NCBI GenBank assembly: GCA_946539765.1
Contig: CAMNHO010000008.1
Span: 46,093-110,092 of the forward strand
DNA: 64,000 nucleotides
Reading direction: 5' to 3'
Source of the DNA: UBA4312 sp002394635
GTDB lineage: Bacteria; Bacillota_I; Bacilli_A; Erysipelotrichales; Erysipelotrichaceae
The notes beneath the pieces are model-generated. The model saw only the letters and a list, made by a program, of their open reading frames with translations. It searched no databases and was not told where the DNA came from. Each line of letters begins with the position of its first letter. The first letter of the stretch is position 1. The translations under genes were made by a program, and so were the position numbers. Positions 23,620-33,404 of this stretch are shown here, piece by piece.

Positions 23620-25395
23620 TTATTTTTTGCGAGTACGCTTTGCATACATTTTCTGAATTTCTTCCATTGTCTGTCGGGAATTGATGATGACCGGGATGAC
23701 AATAGGATTTCGATGCGTTTTCTTGTATAAGAACGGTTCCAATGTAGATCGTACACAGTTTTTTAATTCGCCAAAGGTCGTTTTTTCCTTCATTCTCTCT
23801 TCTAAAGATTTTCCTACAATAAAGCTGGCTTCTTTCATCAAAGCCTGTGAGTCTTTAATGAATACGAATCCTCGGGAAACGATGACTGGTGGTGCCAGCA
23901 ATTTGTTGATCTTGGAATCGATGGCGATTACTACGGCAACCAGACCGTTTTCCGCCAGGATCCGCCGGTCTTTTAAGACTGCAGTGGACAAACCGGAAAT
24001 ATCATTGCCGTCTACGTAAATATCATCTCCTTGGAAACGCCAATTGCTCGGAAGAACTTTATGGTTGCGCAAGATCAGTATATCTCCGTTGGCACAGATA
24101 AAGATATTCTCTTCCGGAATGCCTGTATCTCTGGCAGTTCGTCCATGATGCAGAAGCATTTTGAATTCACCGTGGATTGGCATAAAGTAGGTCGGGCGGA
24201 TCAGCTGAATCATCAATTTTTGTTCTTTCTGGCTGGCATGCCCTGTGGTATGCAGATTCGTCAGGATCGACTTGGTCAGAACCGTTGCGCCTGCTCGGAA
24301 CAGGTTGTCTACGACTTTATTGACACTGTCTTCATTGCCCGGAATCGGATTGCTTGAGAAAATGATCGTATCTCCGGGTTTTAAGTGAATAAACCGGTGT
24401 GTACCTGCAGCAATACGTGACAGGGCGGCCAATGGCTCTCCTTGCGAACCGGTACATATGATACATACTTTGTCATCTGGTGTATAAGCCAATTCATCCG
24501 GTGTGAGCATCTGATCGTTTCGGATATGGATAGTCCCCATCTTTCGCCCAATATCAACGATATTCTCCATGCTTCGTCCGAAAACGATGACCTTACGTTC
24601 GCATTTTATGGCAGCTTCGATGATCTGAGCGACCCGATGTACATTGGAGGCAAAAGTTGCCACAATCAGACGTTGTTCGGTGTTGCGGATAATATCCAGA
24701 ATTTCCTTGGCAACCGTACGTTCGGAAATAGAAAAATCCTCTACGCTGGAATTGGTTGAATCGGACAACAACAGGTCTGGATGAATAGTACCGATAAATG
24801 CCATTTTTTGATAATCGGCATTGGTACCGACCGGTGTCAGGTCAAATTTAAAATCACCTGTGTGAACGACCGTTCCGTTTGGTGTATTTACAAATACACC
24901 CAGAGAATCCGGAATGGAATGTATGGTATTAAAAAATCCAGCTGAGAAATACTTTGTTTTTACATGTGATTCATCACTGATTTCAGTAATCTTGGTAGTT
25001 TCCAATCCATGATGCTCGGACAGTTTTTTCTGGATCAGCGCTTTGGCGAATCTTGGTGCATAGATAGCATCAATTTTAACCTGGCGCAATAAAAACGGGA
25101 TACCACCGATATGGTCTTCGTGACCATGCGTGATAATAAGAACTTTATGCTTTTTATTCATGCGAATGAGATGATGATAGTCTGGAATCACATAGTCCAC
25201 GCCTAATAATTCATCGCCTGGAAATAATACTCCGCAATCTATTATCAATATTTCATCATCATGTTCCAGACAATACATATTTTTGCCCACTTCGCCCAGT
25301 CCTCCCAAGGCATAGACTAACGTATCGTCTTTTTCTACATGATATGTTTTGGTCACATTCGCATGCCTCTCATTTAAGAATAAATTATGTGGCAT
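23620..25395 (-). CDS. rnj: Ribonuclease J
   Basis: This 591-residue beta-CASP metallo-lactamase is the 5'-3' exonuclease and endonuclease central to RNA decay in Bacillota. The zinc motif HGHEDH lies at residues 90-95, and further ligands are in HTGDFKFD and SDSTNS. The beta-CASP domain carries VATFASNVHR and ends with TGSQGEP, and the RNA-binding tail includes HTTGHASQKE and PIHGEFKML. It is about 35 residues longer than the Bacillus enzymes, with a basic C-terminal end. Whether it is J1 or J2 cannot be told. AGAGG precedes the ATG. Confidence 0.95.
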   Translation of the reverse strand: MPHNLFLNERHANVTKTYHVEKDDTLVYALGGLGEVGKNMYCLEHDDEILIIDCGVLFPGDELLGVDYVIPDYHHLIRMNKKHKVLIITHGHEDHIGGIPFLLRQVKIDAIYAPRFAKALIQKKLSEHHGLETTKITEISDESHVKTKYFSAGFFNTIHSIPDSLGVFVNTPNGTVVHTGDFKFDLTPVGTNADYQKMAFIGTIHPDLLLSDSTNSSVEDFSISERTVAKEILDIIRNTEQRLIVATFASNVHRVAQIIEAAIKCERKVIVFGRSMENIVDIGRKMGTIHIRNDQMLTPDELAYTPDDKVCIICTGSQGEPLAALSRIAAGTHRFIHLKPGDTIIFSSNPIPGNEDSVNKVVDNLFRAGATVLTKSILTNLHTTGHASQKEQKLMIQLIRPTYFMPIHGEFKMLLHHGRTARDTGIPEENIFICANGDILILRNHKVLPSNWRFQGDDIYVDGNDISGLSTAVLKDRRILAENGLVAVVIAIDSKINKLLAPPVIVSRGFVFIKDSQALMKEASFIVGKSLEERMKEKTTFGELKNCVRSTLEPFLYKKTHRNPIVIPVIINSRQTMEEIQKMYAKRTRKK

Positions 25396-25439
25396 ATGGA
25401 CCTCTTTCTATCGTTATTTTCATTATAGCAAGTTCCTGC

Positions 25440-25475
25440 AAAAAAAGACAGAAGCTAAATTACTTCAGCTTCTTC
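25440..25475 (-). terminator. Terminator of def
   Basis: On the minus strand GAAGCT and AGCTTC enclose ten bases and are followed by TGTC and a seven-T run. The stem overlaps the last codons of def. Confidence 0.6.
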
Positions 25476-26006
25476 GTCCTCTTTCCAAGGGTTGACCGTG
25501 TCGATCCGGTCATAAAACAGTACTCCAGATAAATGGTCGATTTCATGCTGCAGGGCAATCGCAAAATAGCCGCTGGCAGCTAGAACAACCTTTTTATCCT
25601 GTATCAGATCATACGCACGTACTTTGATACGAGCATGACGGAAGACATGGCCCGGATGCTCATCCTTTACAGACAGACAGCCTTCTCCGTTTTCCAGATA
25701 AGCATTCTGGACCGACTGGGAGATGATCTTCGGGTTGACCAAAGCTGCTTCGTGGATACCATCGCTATCCGGCACAACCACCGCCAGCATCTGTTTGGGA
25801 ATTCCCAGCTGTATTGCAGCAATGCCCACAGCCGGAATGAGCCCTTCCGCCTGGGCAATCTCTTCATCCTGGGAGTTTTTCACATATTCCAGCATAGCTT
25901 GCAGCAGTTCTCTATCTTCATCCTTTAATGGAAGTTCAACTTCTTCACTTTTTAACCGGATCCGAGGATCGGAATCCAGAATAATATCGTTTTGAGTAAT
26001 TTTCAT
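25455..26006 (-). CDS. def: Peptide deformylase
   Basis: This 183-residue metalloenzyme removes the N-formyl group from new proteins. Its three motifs are intact: GIAAIQLG (about 61-68; the usual GxGxAAxQ with I for the second G), EGCLSV (118-123, metal-binding Cys) and HEIDH (164-168, two His ligands and the catalytic Glu). Length and the insert before motif II point to the type 2 class of Gram-positive bacteria. AGAAGGTG lies before the ATG. It diverges from ftsW over an 81-bp shared promoter region. Confidence 0.95.
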   Translation of the reverse strand: MKITQNDIILDSDPRIRLKSEEVELPLKDEDRELLQAMLEYVKNSQDEEIAQAEGLIPAVGIAAIQLGIPKQMLAVVVPDSDGIHEAALVNPKIISQSVQNAYLENGEGCLSVKDEHPGHVFRHARIKVRAYDLIQDKKVVLAASGYFAIALQHEIDHLSGVLFYDRIDTVNPWKEDEEAEVI

Positions 26007-26024
26007 ATTTTCACCTTCTAAAAC

Positions 26025-26053
26025 ATTTTAATTCATTTTTTATAGGTTGACAA
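26025..26053 (-). promoter_or_regulatory. def promoter
   Basis: On the minus strand TTGTCA (26048-26053) and TAAAAT (26025-26030) with a 17-bp spacer. Its -35 box overlaps that of the ftsW promoter on the other strand. Confidence 0.7.
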
Positions 26054-26076
26054 TTTATTTGATGCTCAAATATGAT
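26047..26076 (+). promoter_or_regulatory. ftsW promoter
   Basis: A perfect TTGACA at 26047-26052 and TATGAT at 26071-26076 with an 18-bp spacer. The predicted start near 26083 leaves only about five bases before the ATG at 26088. Confidence 0.75.
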
Positions 26077-26087
26077 AGAATGACCAT

Positions 26088-27299
26088 ATGACGAAGAAAA
26101 AAAACAAGAATTTTTTATTGTCTGCCATTCAGTTACGGGCAGGCAGTGATCCATGGATCACCATATTTGTGTTTATTCTGGCACTGTTTGGCTCACTGAT
26201 GGTTGTCAGCACCAATGTTGGACAGACCATTTCAAGTCCGGGCATTGTCCTTTCAACTAGTGTAAAACAGATCATTACGCTGTTGATAGGCTATATTTGT
26301 ATGATGGCGGCCTCCAAATTTTTCAACTTTCGCTTTTTCAGCCGCATTCAGGTTGTGGTAGTCATAGTGATGATTGTTCTGATGATATTACCATTCGGTT
26401 TTGCGGAATCTGGCGGTTCGCATGCATGGATCCGGTTGCCGGGCGGTTTTACTATTCAGCCGGCCGAATTTGTCAAGCCGTTGATGATCCTGCTGGTAGC
26501 GACAGCTATATATATTTCGAAGAAAAAGAAACACATGGCGGATTCACCGAAATCACTTTTCTATTTTCCTTTACGCGCAATGTTTTTCTTTACACTGGAA
26601 CTTGTGGCACAAAAGGACTTGGGGACGCTGACTATTGTATTTATGATTTTCTTTATCTGCCTGCTGATTCCGGATTATCCGACTTTGATCCGCTTCCAAA
26701 GACGACTGAAGCTGTTAGCTTTTGCAGGCGTTGCGGCGGCGGTCGTATTGTTCGGAGTAACAGATATTGGAACGGATATTCTGGCAAAGACACCGTTCTC
26801 TCATGTTGCGGTGCGTATTGAAAATATGAAGAATCCATACGAAGCGAATAAAATTTATGGAGAGAGCTATCAGCCCGCCAATTCTCTGTATGGTATTGGC
26901 AGTTCGGATTTCTTTGGAAAGGGAATCGGTGAATCTGCCCGGAAGTACGGTTATTTGACCCAGGCAGATAACGATTATATCCTTGCGGTCATCATTGAAG
27001 AAACCGGGATCTTCGGCTTCGGCTTGATCGTGCTTCTGTACTTCCTGCTGATCGGAAGGCTTTTCTATTTTGCGTTTAAGACCAATGAGGTCGTCCATAA
27101 GATCGTTCTGGGAGGAACGGCTACGTATCTGTTCATGCACTTCTTCTTAAATGTCGGTGGTGTCGTCTGTTTGATTCCGTTCACAGGTGTGCCGCTGTTG
27201 TTTATTAGTAGTGGGGGTTCCAGCTTGTTTGCAATCAATATGGCTATTGGTGTCTGTCAGTACAGTATCAGCAGAATACGTATGAAGGAGACAATCTGA
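26088..27299 (+). CDS. ftsW: Peptidoglycan polymerase FtsW (SEDS family)
   Basis: A 403-residue SEDS glycosyltransferase with ten hydrophobic spans. SEDS landmarks are present: FGFAESGGSHAWIRLPGGFTIQPAE-type loop (region 103-128), AQKDLGTLTI, GKGIGESARKYGYLTQADNDYI with EETG, and ISSGGSS near the end. FtsW acts at division and RodA in elongation; the neighbours rsmD and coaD downstream match the Bacillus ftsW locus, so I call it FtsW. There is no Shine-Dalgarno before the ATG. The stop overlaps the rsmD start as TGATG. Confidence 0.85.
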   Translation: MTKKKNKNFLLSAIQLRAGSDPWITIFVFILALFGSLMVVSTNVGQTISSPGIVLSTSVKQIITLLIGYICMMAASKFFNFRFFSRIQVVVVIVMIVLMILPFGFAESGGSHAWIRLPGGFTIQPAEFVKPLMILLVATAIYISKKKKHMADSPKSLFYFPLRAMFFFTLELVAQKDLGTLTIVFMIFFICLLIPDYPTLIRFQRRLKLLAFAGVAAAVVLFGVTDIGTDILAKTPFSHVAVRIENMKNPYEANKIYGESYQPANSLYGIGSSDFFGKGIGESARKYGYLTQADNDYILAVIIEETGIFGFGLIVLLYFLLIGRLFYFAFKTNEVVHKIVLGGTATYLFMHFFLNVGGVVCLIPFTGVPLLFISSGGSSLFAINMAIGVCQYSISRIRMKETI

Positions 27300-27844
27300 T
27301 GCGGATCGTAGCTGGGAAATACGGATCTCGTCCGTTGAAAACATTGAGTGGCGATGCAACGCGGCCTACTTCTGACAAAGTCAAGGGGGCCGTCTTTTCC
27401 AGTTTAGGCGGTCGGTTTGCCGGGGGCCGTTTTCTGGATTGTTACAGTGGATCGGGAGCTATGGCGTTGGAAGCCATCAGTCGGGGGATGGATCAGGCTG
27501 TCTGTGTGGATCAAAGCCATGCAGCCTGTCGTATCATTCAGGAAAACATTCGGACATTAGGTGTACAGGATCAATGCCTGGTACTACAACAGGATATTTT
27601 TCGTGCAATCGATCAACTGACACAACCTTTTGATCTTGTTTATATCGATCCTCCGTATTCTAAACAAAAAAACGAAGAACTGATCAGCAAACTGGACCGG
27701 ATGCATCTGATCAAAGAGCAGGGAATCCTTGTGGTGGAGAGTGCTGATGGAGACCACCTGCCGGATGCGATAAATGACATATATAAATATAAGGAAAAGA
27801 AATACAGAAACACAAAGATTACATACTATCGAAAAGGAGAATAA
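27299..27844 (+). CDS. rsmD: 16S rRNA (guanine966-N2)-methyltransferase
   Basis: This 181-residue methyltransferase modifies G966 of 16S rRNA. The N-terminal MRIVAGKYGSRPLKT and TRPTSDKVKGAVFSSL segments are typical of RsmD, the S-adenosylmethionine site is DCYSGSGAMALEA (about 47-59), and the catalytic motif is DPPY at 117-120. The ATG shares a base with the ftsW stop, so translation is coupled. coaD follows after two bases. Confidence 0.95.
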   Translation: MRIVAGKYGSRPLKTLSGDATRPTSDKVKGAVFSSLGGRFAGGRFLDCYSGSGAMALEAISRGMDQAVCVDQSHAACRIIQENIRTLGVQDQCLVLQQDIFRAIDQLTQPFDLVYIDPPYSKQKNEELISKLDRMHLIKEQGILVVESADGDHLPDAINDIYKYKEKKYRNTKITYYRKGE

Positions 27845-27846
27845 AA

Positions 27847-28320
27847 ATGACCAAGGCGGTATTTTGCGGGACCTTTGATCCTGTCACAAAAGGACATATA
27901 GATATCATTGAAAGAGCCTGTCGGATCTTTGATACAGTGATTGTCTTCGTTTCCGTAAATTCAGAAAAGACAATGATGTTTTCCAAAGAACAGAGGCTGG
28001 AATGGTTGAGGAAGGCAACGGCACATCTTGAGAATGTGATGTGTAAGGAAACAGAGGGACTGACTGTAGATGCTTGTAAAAAAGAAGGAGCTACCATATT
28101 GATCCGGGGACTTCGTAATAGTATCGATTTCAGCTATGAGCAGAATATGGCATCGATGAATCAGCTTATCGACCCATCATTGGAAACCATTTGTTTATAT
28201 ACGAAACCGGAATACGCCATATGTTCAAGTTCCAATGTCAAAGAACTTTTAAAATACCATTTGGATGCATCGGCATTGGTGCCGGCCTGTGTATGGAATG
28301 ATTTAAAGGAGGCAAGATAA
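27847..28320 (+). CDS. coaD: Phosphopantetheine adenylyltransferase
   Basis: This 157-residue enzyme makes dephospho-coenzyme A from ATP and 4'-phosphopantetheine. The nucleotidyltransferase motifs are GTFDPVTKGHIDII (about 8-21, TxGH) and a C-terminal YAICSSSNVKEL (ISSTxxR-type region with K replacing the usual R). RGLRNSIDFSYEQNMA is the CoaD-specific segment. It is two bases downstream of rsmD and one base upstream of rnc. Confidence 0.95.
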   Translation: MTKAVFCGTFDPVTKGHIDIIERACRIFDTVIVFVSVNSEKTMMFSKEQRLEWLRKATAHLENVMCKETEGLTVDACKKEGATILIRGLRNSIDFSYEQNMASMNQLIDPSLETICLYTKPEYAICSSSNVKELLKYHLDASALVPACVWNDLKEAR

Positions 28321-28321
28321 G

Positions 28322-29005
28322 ATGAAATCTTTTGTGGAGTGGATGCATAAAAATGGATATAAGGTGTCAGATCCGCGCCTATACGAAGAGGCTTGTACAC
28401 ATTCTTCATATGCGAATGAGCATCGCAACAGCGTGGATAACAATGAACGTCTGGAGTTCATGGGAGATGCGGTATTGCAGGTCTGGAGTGCAGACCAGCT
28501 GATGCATATGGAACCTAAGCTGCATGAGGGACAAATGACGACATTAAGAGCACAGACAGTATGCGAAGCAACGTTGGCAAAGCTTAATGGACAACTGGGC
28601 TGGAATGAATATCTGCGGTTAGGTGTCGGGGAAAGAAAAACCGGGGGCCGGTATCGGGCCAGCATCATGGCAGATCAGTTTGAAGCCTGTATTGGTGCAA
28701 TTTATTTGGATCTAGGATATGGTGTCTGTGATGAAATATTGACCCGCGTGATGAAACCAGTTTTCACACAGCACAAAAGTGAAGATGTAACGGATTATAA
28801 AACCCATTTACAGGAGGTAATTCAAGCAGATTCCCGCAAAACCATTCAGTATCGTGTATTGGAAGAGGTTGGACCTAGCAATGCACCGACCTTTACCATG
28901 GGTGTTTATCTGGATGACATTTTGTTGGGAATCGGTACCAGTGGCACAAAAAAGAAAGCAGAGCAGCTGGCAGCCAAGAACGCCTTCGATAAAATGGCAA
29001 AATAG
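28322..29005 (+). CDS. rnc: Ribonuclease III
   Basis: This 227-residue double-strand-specific ribonuclease processes rRNA and structured RNAs. The signature NERLEFMGDAVL is at about 41-52, and the second catalytic pair lies in ADQFEACIGAIYLD. The C-terminal dsRNA-binding domain begins near residue 158 (DYKTHLQEVIQ) and ends GTSGTKKKAEQLAAKNAF. AAAGGAGG precedes the ATG. It is the fourth gene of the ftsW operon and ends 13 bp before polC. Confidence 0.95.
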   Translation: MKSFVEWMHKNGYKVSDPRLYEEACTHSSYANEHRNSVDNNERLEFMGDAVLQVWSADQLMHMEPKLHEGQMTTLRAQTVCEATLAKLNGQLGWNEYLRLGVGERKTGGRYRASIMADQFEACIGAIYLDLGYGVCDEILTRVMKPVFTQHKSEDVTDYKTHLQEVIQADSRKTIQYRVLEEVGPSNAPTFTMGVYLDDILLGIGTSGTKKKAEQLAAKNAFDKMAK

Positions 29006-29018
29006 AAAGAGGGATACT

Positions 29019-32000
29019 ATGAAACACTTCAATGTATATGAAGTTATGGAACAGTGTATAGCGGCAGAGAATCTGACGTATTTTGAAAATGCCGAATATG
29101 TGCATCCCCCTGTTTTTCATTCAAAAAGAAGTGTGTTGGAGCTTCATCTTCAGTTGGAAAATGTTCTTCCTTTTGAAGTATACCGGTCCGTTTGTCATGA
29201 TCTGAAAATGCATTTACATGTGCATACAGACCTTTTCATACGGGCGCTCAATCCTAAAACGGATATGGCGCAACTGGACCAGTATGTGCGTGATTTGGCG
29301 GAAAAACAAAAATCATTACGTCCATTTCTTTATCTTCATCCCTATGAGGAAAATGAAACGGTTTGTTTTTCGACCAAAGAAACGGATCGCTTGTCCGCTA
29401 TCAAAAAGGCTCTGCCGGAACTGGAAAAACAGTTGTTGAAAGTAGGAATCTCCATGGATCTGGTATGCCTGCTTTTAGAAGATGATGAGGAAATTGAGAC
29501 CAAAGAAGTTGCGATACCAGTGGAAAGATCAGCAAGCATTGAACCGAAAAAACCGGCATTCGGCCCGAAACAGGTAACCGAATATGCAATTGGAGATCTT
29601 CGTGTCGGAATGACAAATGTCAGCTGTGTGGGGCATATTTTCTCTTTGGAAACAAGAGTCATGAAAAGCAAACGCAGTATGCAGCTGATCTATATCAGCG
29701 ACTATAAAGATGCACTGGTTGCCAAGCGGTTTGAAGGCAGACGTTGTTCCAAAGAAGAAATGGAAGAACTGAAAACAGGGCAGACTGTGCGCATTACCGG
29801 TGATGTGGCGTATGACAGTTATTCAAAAACGGATTCGTTTTTGATTTCCAAGTTGGAACCTGTCACGGTCAAGGAACGGACAGATACTGCAGAACAGAAA
29901 AGAATAGAGTGGCATGTTCACTCAAACTTTTCAGAGATGGATGGAGTCAGTTCCATTGAGGATTATATCCAGACTGCTTATGACTGGGGAATGGATGCAA
30001 TCGGCGTTTGTGACCATGACGTGGTGCAGGCTTTTCCGTTTGCTCAATATAAGATGCGGGCATTGAATAAAAAAGATCCGAACCGACCATTCAAAGTTTT
30101 ATATGGTTGTGAAATGAGTATGATCGATCAGGATTTTAAAGTTGTATTTAATAACGATCATCGAACGTTGGAAGATGCAGAATATGTTGTGTTTGACCTG
30201 GAAACCACCGGTTTATCCAACCGGCTGGATAAAATTATTGAATTCGGTGCCGTTAAGATGAAAAATCGTGAAGTGATCGACCGTAAACAAATGTTTATCA
30301 ATCCGAAGATGTTGATTCCGGCCGATATTACCAAACTGACACATATTACACAAAGAGATGTGGATCCGGCGCGCCCTATTGATCAAGTATTGGATGAAAT
30401 TCTGGATTTTATTGGCGATGCCATTCTGGTGGCTCATAACGGGGTCTTCGACCTTGGCTTTTTAAATGCAGCCTGTCGGGTCTGTGGCCGTCCGGAGATT
30501 TCCAATCCGATGATTGACACATTGCCGTTAGCCCAGATCCTTATCGATATGAAGAATTACCGGTTGGGGGCTGTCTGCCGTCACTACAATGTTGCGTATG
30601 ACGGAGAAGGTGCGCATCGTGCCGATTATGATGCTGAGGTGCTTAGCCGATGTATGTGCCATATGTTAAATGCATTTGAAACCAATGCCACACTGGATAC
30701 CATGGCCAATATGCCGGCTGAGGATCACATTTATAAAAAGCATCCACATCATGTGACAGTCTATGCCAAGGATAAACAAGGACTGAAACAGCTGTTCGAG
30801 CTGGTGACATTGGCCCATACGGAATATTTATCCTATAATAAAAAATCTACTTCAAACAATATCATGGCATATCCGCGAATTGTTCGGGACGAGATTGCCA
30901 AACGACGAAAAGATGGGCATTTGCTTATTGGTTCTGCCTGTCAGAACGGAGAGATCTTTGATTTGGCACAGACCCGTAGTGAGGCAGACCTTGAAAAAGC
31001 GATGGGTTTCTATGATTTTATCGAAGTACAACCATTATCGTGTTATAAAAATCTGCTGGATCGTCATGCAATCCACTCGGTAGAAGATCTGCAGACCATT
31101 CTGTTGTTTATTATCGATAAAGCCGAGGAGTTGGGAAAACCGGTGCTGGCAACGGGAGATGCGCATTATGTGCATCCACACGATAAACGTGTTCGTGATG
31201 TATACATCAATGCGAAAGCTATCGGCGGTGTTCGTCATCCTTTATATATATATGATATGAACCGTCGAAAGGCAACCAGTGCGCCGGATCAGCATTTGCG
31301 AACTACACAGGAGATGCTTGAGGAATTCTCATGGTTGCCGGAGGATAAAGCTTATGAAATTGTGGTGGAGAATACCCAGAGACTAAAAGAAGAATTTGAA
31401 CCGGTGTATCCGATCAAGGATAAATTGTATCCGCCTGAAATTGAGGGTTCAGACCAAAAGCTGAGGGACATTTGTTTTAAGACAGCCCATGAGACTTACG
31501 GAGATGATTTACCGGAAATCGTTGAAAAACGTCTGAATCGTGAATTAGACAGTATTATTGGCCATGGATATTATGTGGTTTACTATATTTCGCATTTGCT
31601 CGTTAAAAAGAGCAATGACGATGGATATATTGTCGGATCGCGAGGATCCGTTGGCTCCAGTTTTGCGGCCACAATGTCAGGGATCACAGAGGTAAATCCT
31701 TTGATCCCACATTACATCTGTCCGCATTGCCGGCATAACGAATTCTTGCCGGAAGGGACTGTCAGTTCCGGTTTTGACTTACCGGATAAAGAATGTCCAA
31801 TCTGTCATCACATCATGAAAGGCGATGGACAGGATATTCCATTTGAAACCTTTTTGGGGTTTGAAGGGGATAAGGTGCCGGATATTGATCTGAACTTTTC
31901 CGGAGAATACCAGCCAGTGGCGCATAATTATTGTAAAGAGGTTTTCGGCGAAAAACATGCATTCCGTGCCGGAACGGTCGGCACGGTAGCAGAAAAAACC

Positions 32001-33323
32001 GCCTATGGATATGTTAAAGGATATGAGGAAGAGATGGAGCTGGAACCGTTCAGCGATGCGAAACGAACCGATCTGGCAAAATGCTGTGAAGGAGTCAAAC
32101 GGACGACCGGACAACATCCGGCCGGCATCGTTGTGGTTCCGGAGGATATGGATATTCATGATTTCACGCCGGTCCAGTATCCGGCAAACAATCCGTTCTC
32201 AGAGTGGAAAACGACGCATTTCGATTTCCATCATATTCATGACAATATCCTGAAATTTGATATATTGGGACACGTGGATCCGACAGCGATGAAAATGCTG
32301 GAGAATCTAACAGGGATCGATGTAACCACATTACCGATGAATGATCCGGAAACCATGGAAATCTTCTCATCGATACGAAGTCTGAAGATTGATTCGACCC
32401 GATACGACCAAGAGACCGGTGCTGCCGGAATTCCTGAGTTCGGTACCCCGTTTGTACGGGGAATCCTGGAAAAAACAAGACCAACGACCTTTTCTGAATT
32501 GGTGACTATTTCCGGTTTGTCTCATGGAACCGATGTTTGGCTGGGAAATGCAGAAGCTTTGATCGATGCCGGCACTTGTGTTCTTAGTGAAGTCATCGGA
32601 TGTCGTGATGATATCATGGTAGAGCTGATGGCCTATGGTCTGCAGCCAAAAATGGCTTTTACCATTATGGAAAGCGTACGTAAAGGCAAAGGTCTGAAGG
32701 ATGAATGGATCCAGGAGATGAAAGCCAATAATGTACCGGGCTGGTATATTGATTCATGTCTGAAGATCAAATACATGTTCCCGAAAGCCCATGCAGTTGC
32801 TTACGTTATGATGGCAGTTCGTATCGCATGGTTCAAGGTGCACAGACCGATTGCTTATTACTGCATGTTCTTTAGTATTCGCTGCGATGCCTATGACATC
32901 CAGACTATGATTGCCGGTGAACAAGCGGTGAGGGAGCGAATGTCGGCTATCCGTGCCAAGGAAAAAGATAACTCGGTGACTGTGTCTGATAAGGAAAAAG
33001 CCATTTATTCCACTTTAGAACTAGCCTTGGAAATGTTCTGTCGAGGATATCGTTTCTCCAACCTGAGCATTGAGCGCAGTGATGCAACAGATTTTCTTCC
33101 GGATCCGCTGGATGACAAGAGCATCATTCCTCCATTTACATCCATTGATGGTCTGGGGGCCAACGTTGGACGTTCCATCGTAGCAGCCCGTAAAGCACGA
33201 CCGTTCTTATCCAAAGAAGATGTGCTAAAGCGGACACAGTTATCCAAAACTTTACTGGATGTAATGGATAATATGCAGGCACTGGAAAACCTTGATGATG
33301 AAAACCAAATGACGCTATTCTAA
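29019..33323 (+). CDS. polC: DNA polymerase III alpha subunit PolC
   Basis: This 1434-residue polymerase is the Gram-positive replicase. Order: N-terminal domain, OB fold (near 200-280), PHP domain beginning at H299 (WHVHSNFSEMDG), an inserted 3'-5' exonuclease from about 390 (FDLETTG, D393) to 550, the rest of PHP, zinc-finger ligands (CPHCRH, CPICHH), and the palm with PDIDLNFSG near 954. The ATG at 29019 follows AAAGAGGG. The frame is also open upstream inside rnc, but that start would fuse out-of-frame rnc sequence and is rejected. Confidence 0.97.
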   Translation: MKHFNVYEVMEQCIAAENLTYFENAEYVHPPVFHSKRSVLELHLQLENVLPFEVYRSVCHDLKMHLHVHTDLFIRALNPKTDMAQLDQYVRDLAEKQKSLRPFLYLHPYEENETVCFSTKETDRLSAIKKALPELEKQLLKVGISMDLVCLLLEDDEEIETKEVAIPVERSASIEPKKPAFGPKQVTEYAIGDLRVGMTNVSCVGHIFSLETRVMKSKRSMQLIYISDYKDALVAKRFEGRRCSKEEMEELKTGQTVRITGDVAYDSYSKTDSFLISKLEPVTVKERTDTAEQKRIEWHVHSNFSEMDGVSSIEDYIQTAYDWGMDAIGVCDHDVVQAFPFAQYKMRALNKKDPNRPFKVLYGCEMSMIDQDFKVVFNNDHRTLEDAEYVVFDLETTGLSNRLDKIIEFGAVKMKNREVIDRKQMFINPKMLIPADITKLTHITQRDVDPARPIDQVLDEILDFIGDAILVAHNGVFDLGFLNAACRVCGRPEISNPMIDTLPLAQILIDMKNYRLGAVCRHYNVAYDGEGAHRADYDAEVLSRCMCHMLNAFETNATLDTMANMPAEDHIYKKHPHHVTVYAKDKQGLKQLFELVTLAHTEYLSYNKKSTSNNIMAYPRIVRDEIAKRRKDGHLLIGSACQNGEIFDLAQTRSEADLEKAMGFYDFIEVQPLSCYKNLLDRHAIHSVEDLQTILLFIIDKAEELGKPVLATGDAHYVHPHDKRVRDVYINAKAIGGVRHPLYIYDMNRRKATSAPDQHLRTTQEMLEEFSWLPEDKAYEIVVENTQRLKEEFEPVYPIKDKLYPPEIEGSDQKLRDICFKTAHETYGDDLPEIVEKRLNRELDSIIGHGYYVVYYISHLLVKKSNDDGYIVGSRGSVGSSFAATMSGITEVNPLIPHYICPHCRHNEFLPEGTVSSGFDLPDKECPICHHIMKGDGQDIPFETFLGFEGDKVPDIDLNFSGEYQPVAHNYCKEVFGEKHAFRAGTVGTVAEKTAYGYVKGYEEEMELEPFSDAKRTDLAKCCEGVKRTTGQHPAGIVVVPEDMDIHDFTPVQYPANNPFSEWKTTHFDFHHIHDNILKFDILGHVDPTAMKMLENLTGIDVTTLPMNDPETMEIFSSIRSLKIDSTRYDQETGAAGIPEFGTPFVRGILEKTRPTTFSELVTISGLSHGTDVWLGNAEALIDAGTCVLSEVIGCRDDIMVELMAYGLQPKMAFTIMESVRKGKGLKDEWIQEMKANNVPGWYIDSCLKIKYMFPKAHAVAYVMMAVRIAWFKVHRPIAYYCMFFSIRCDAYDIQTMIAGEQAVRERMSAIRAKEKDNSVTVSDKEKAIYSTLELALEMFCRGYRFSNLSIERSDATDFLPDPLDDKSIIPPFTSIDGLGANVGRSIVAARKARPFLSKEDVLKRTQLSKTLLDVMDNMQALENLDDENQMTLF

Positions 33324-33345
33324 AATCATAATAATTTCGAAATTA

Positions 33346-33376
33346 GTAAGACATAATTAAAATATTTATGTATAAT
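33346..33376 (+). promoter_or_regulatory. glyA promoter
   Basis: AAGACA at about 33348-33353 and TATAAT at 33371-33376 with a 17-bp spacer. Confidence 0.6.
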
Positions 33377-33404
33377 ATATTTTGTTACGATTGGAGGAAA
33401 TGTG

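Noticed and set aside
28854..29018. Upstream extension of the polC reading frame through the end of rnc
   Set aside because: The frame is open by chance across another gene; the ATG at 29019 has an AAAGAGGG site and gives the expected PolC length.
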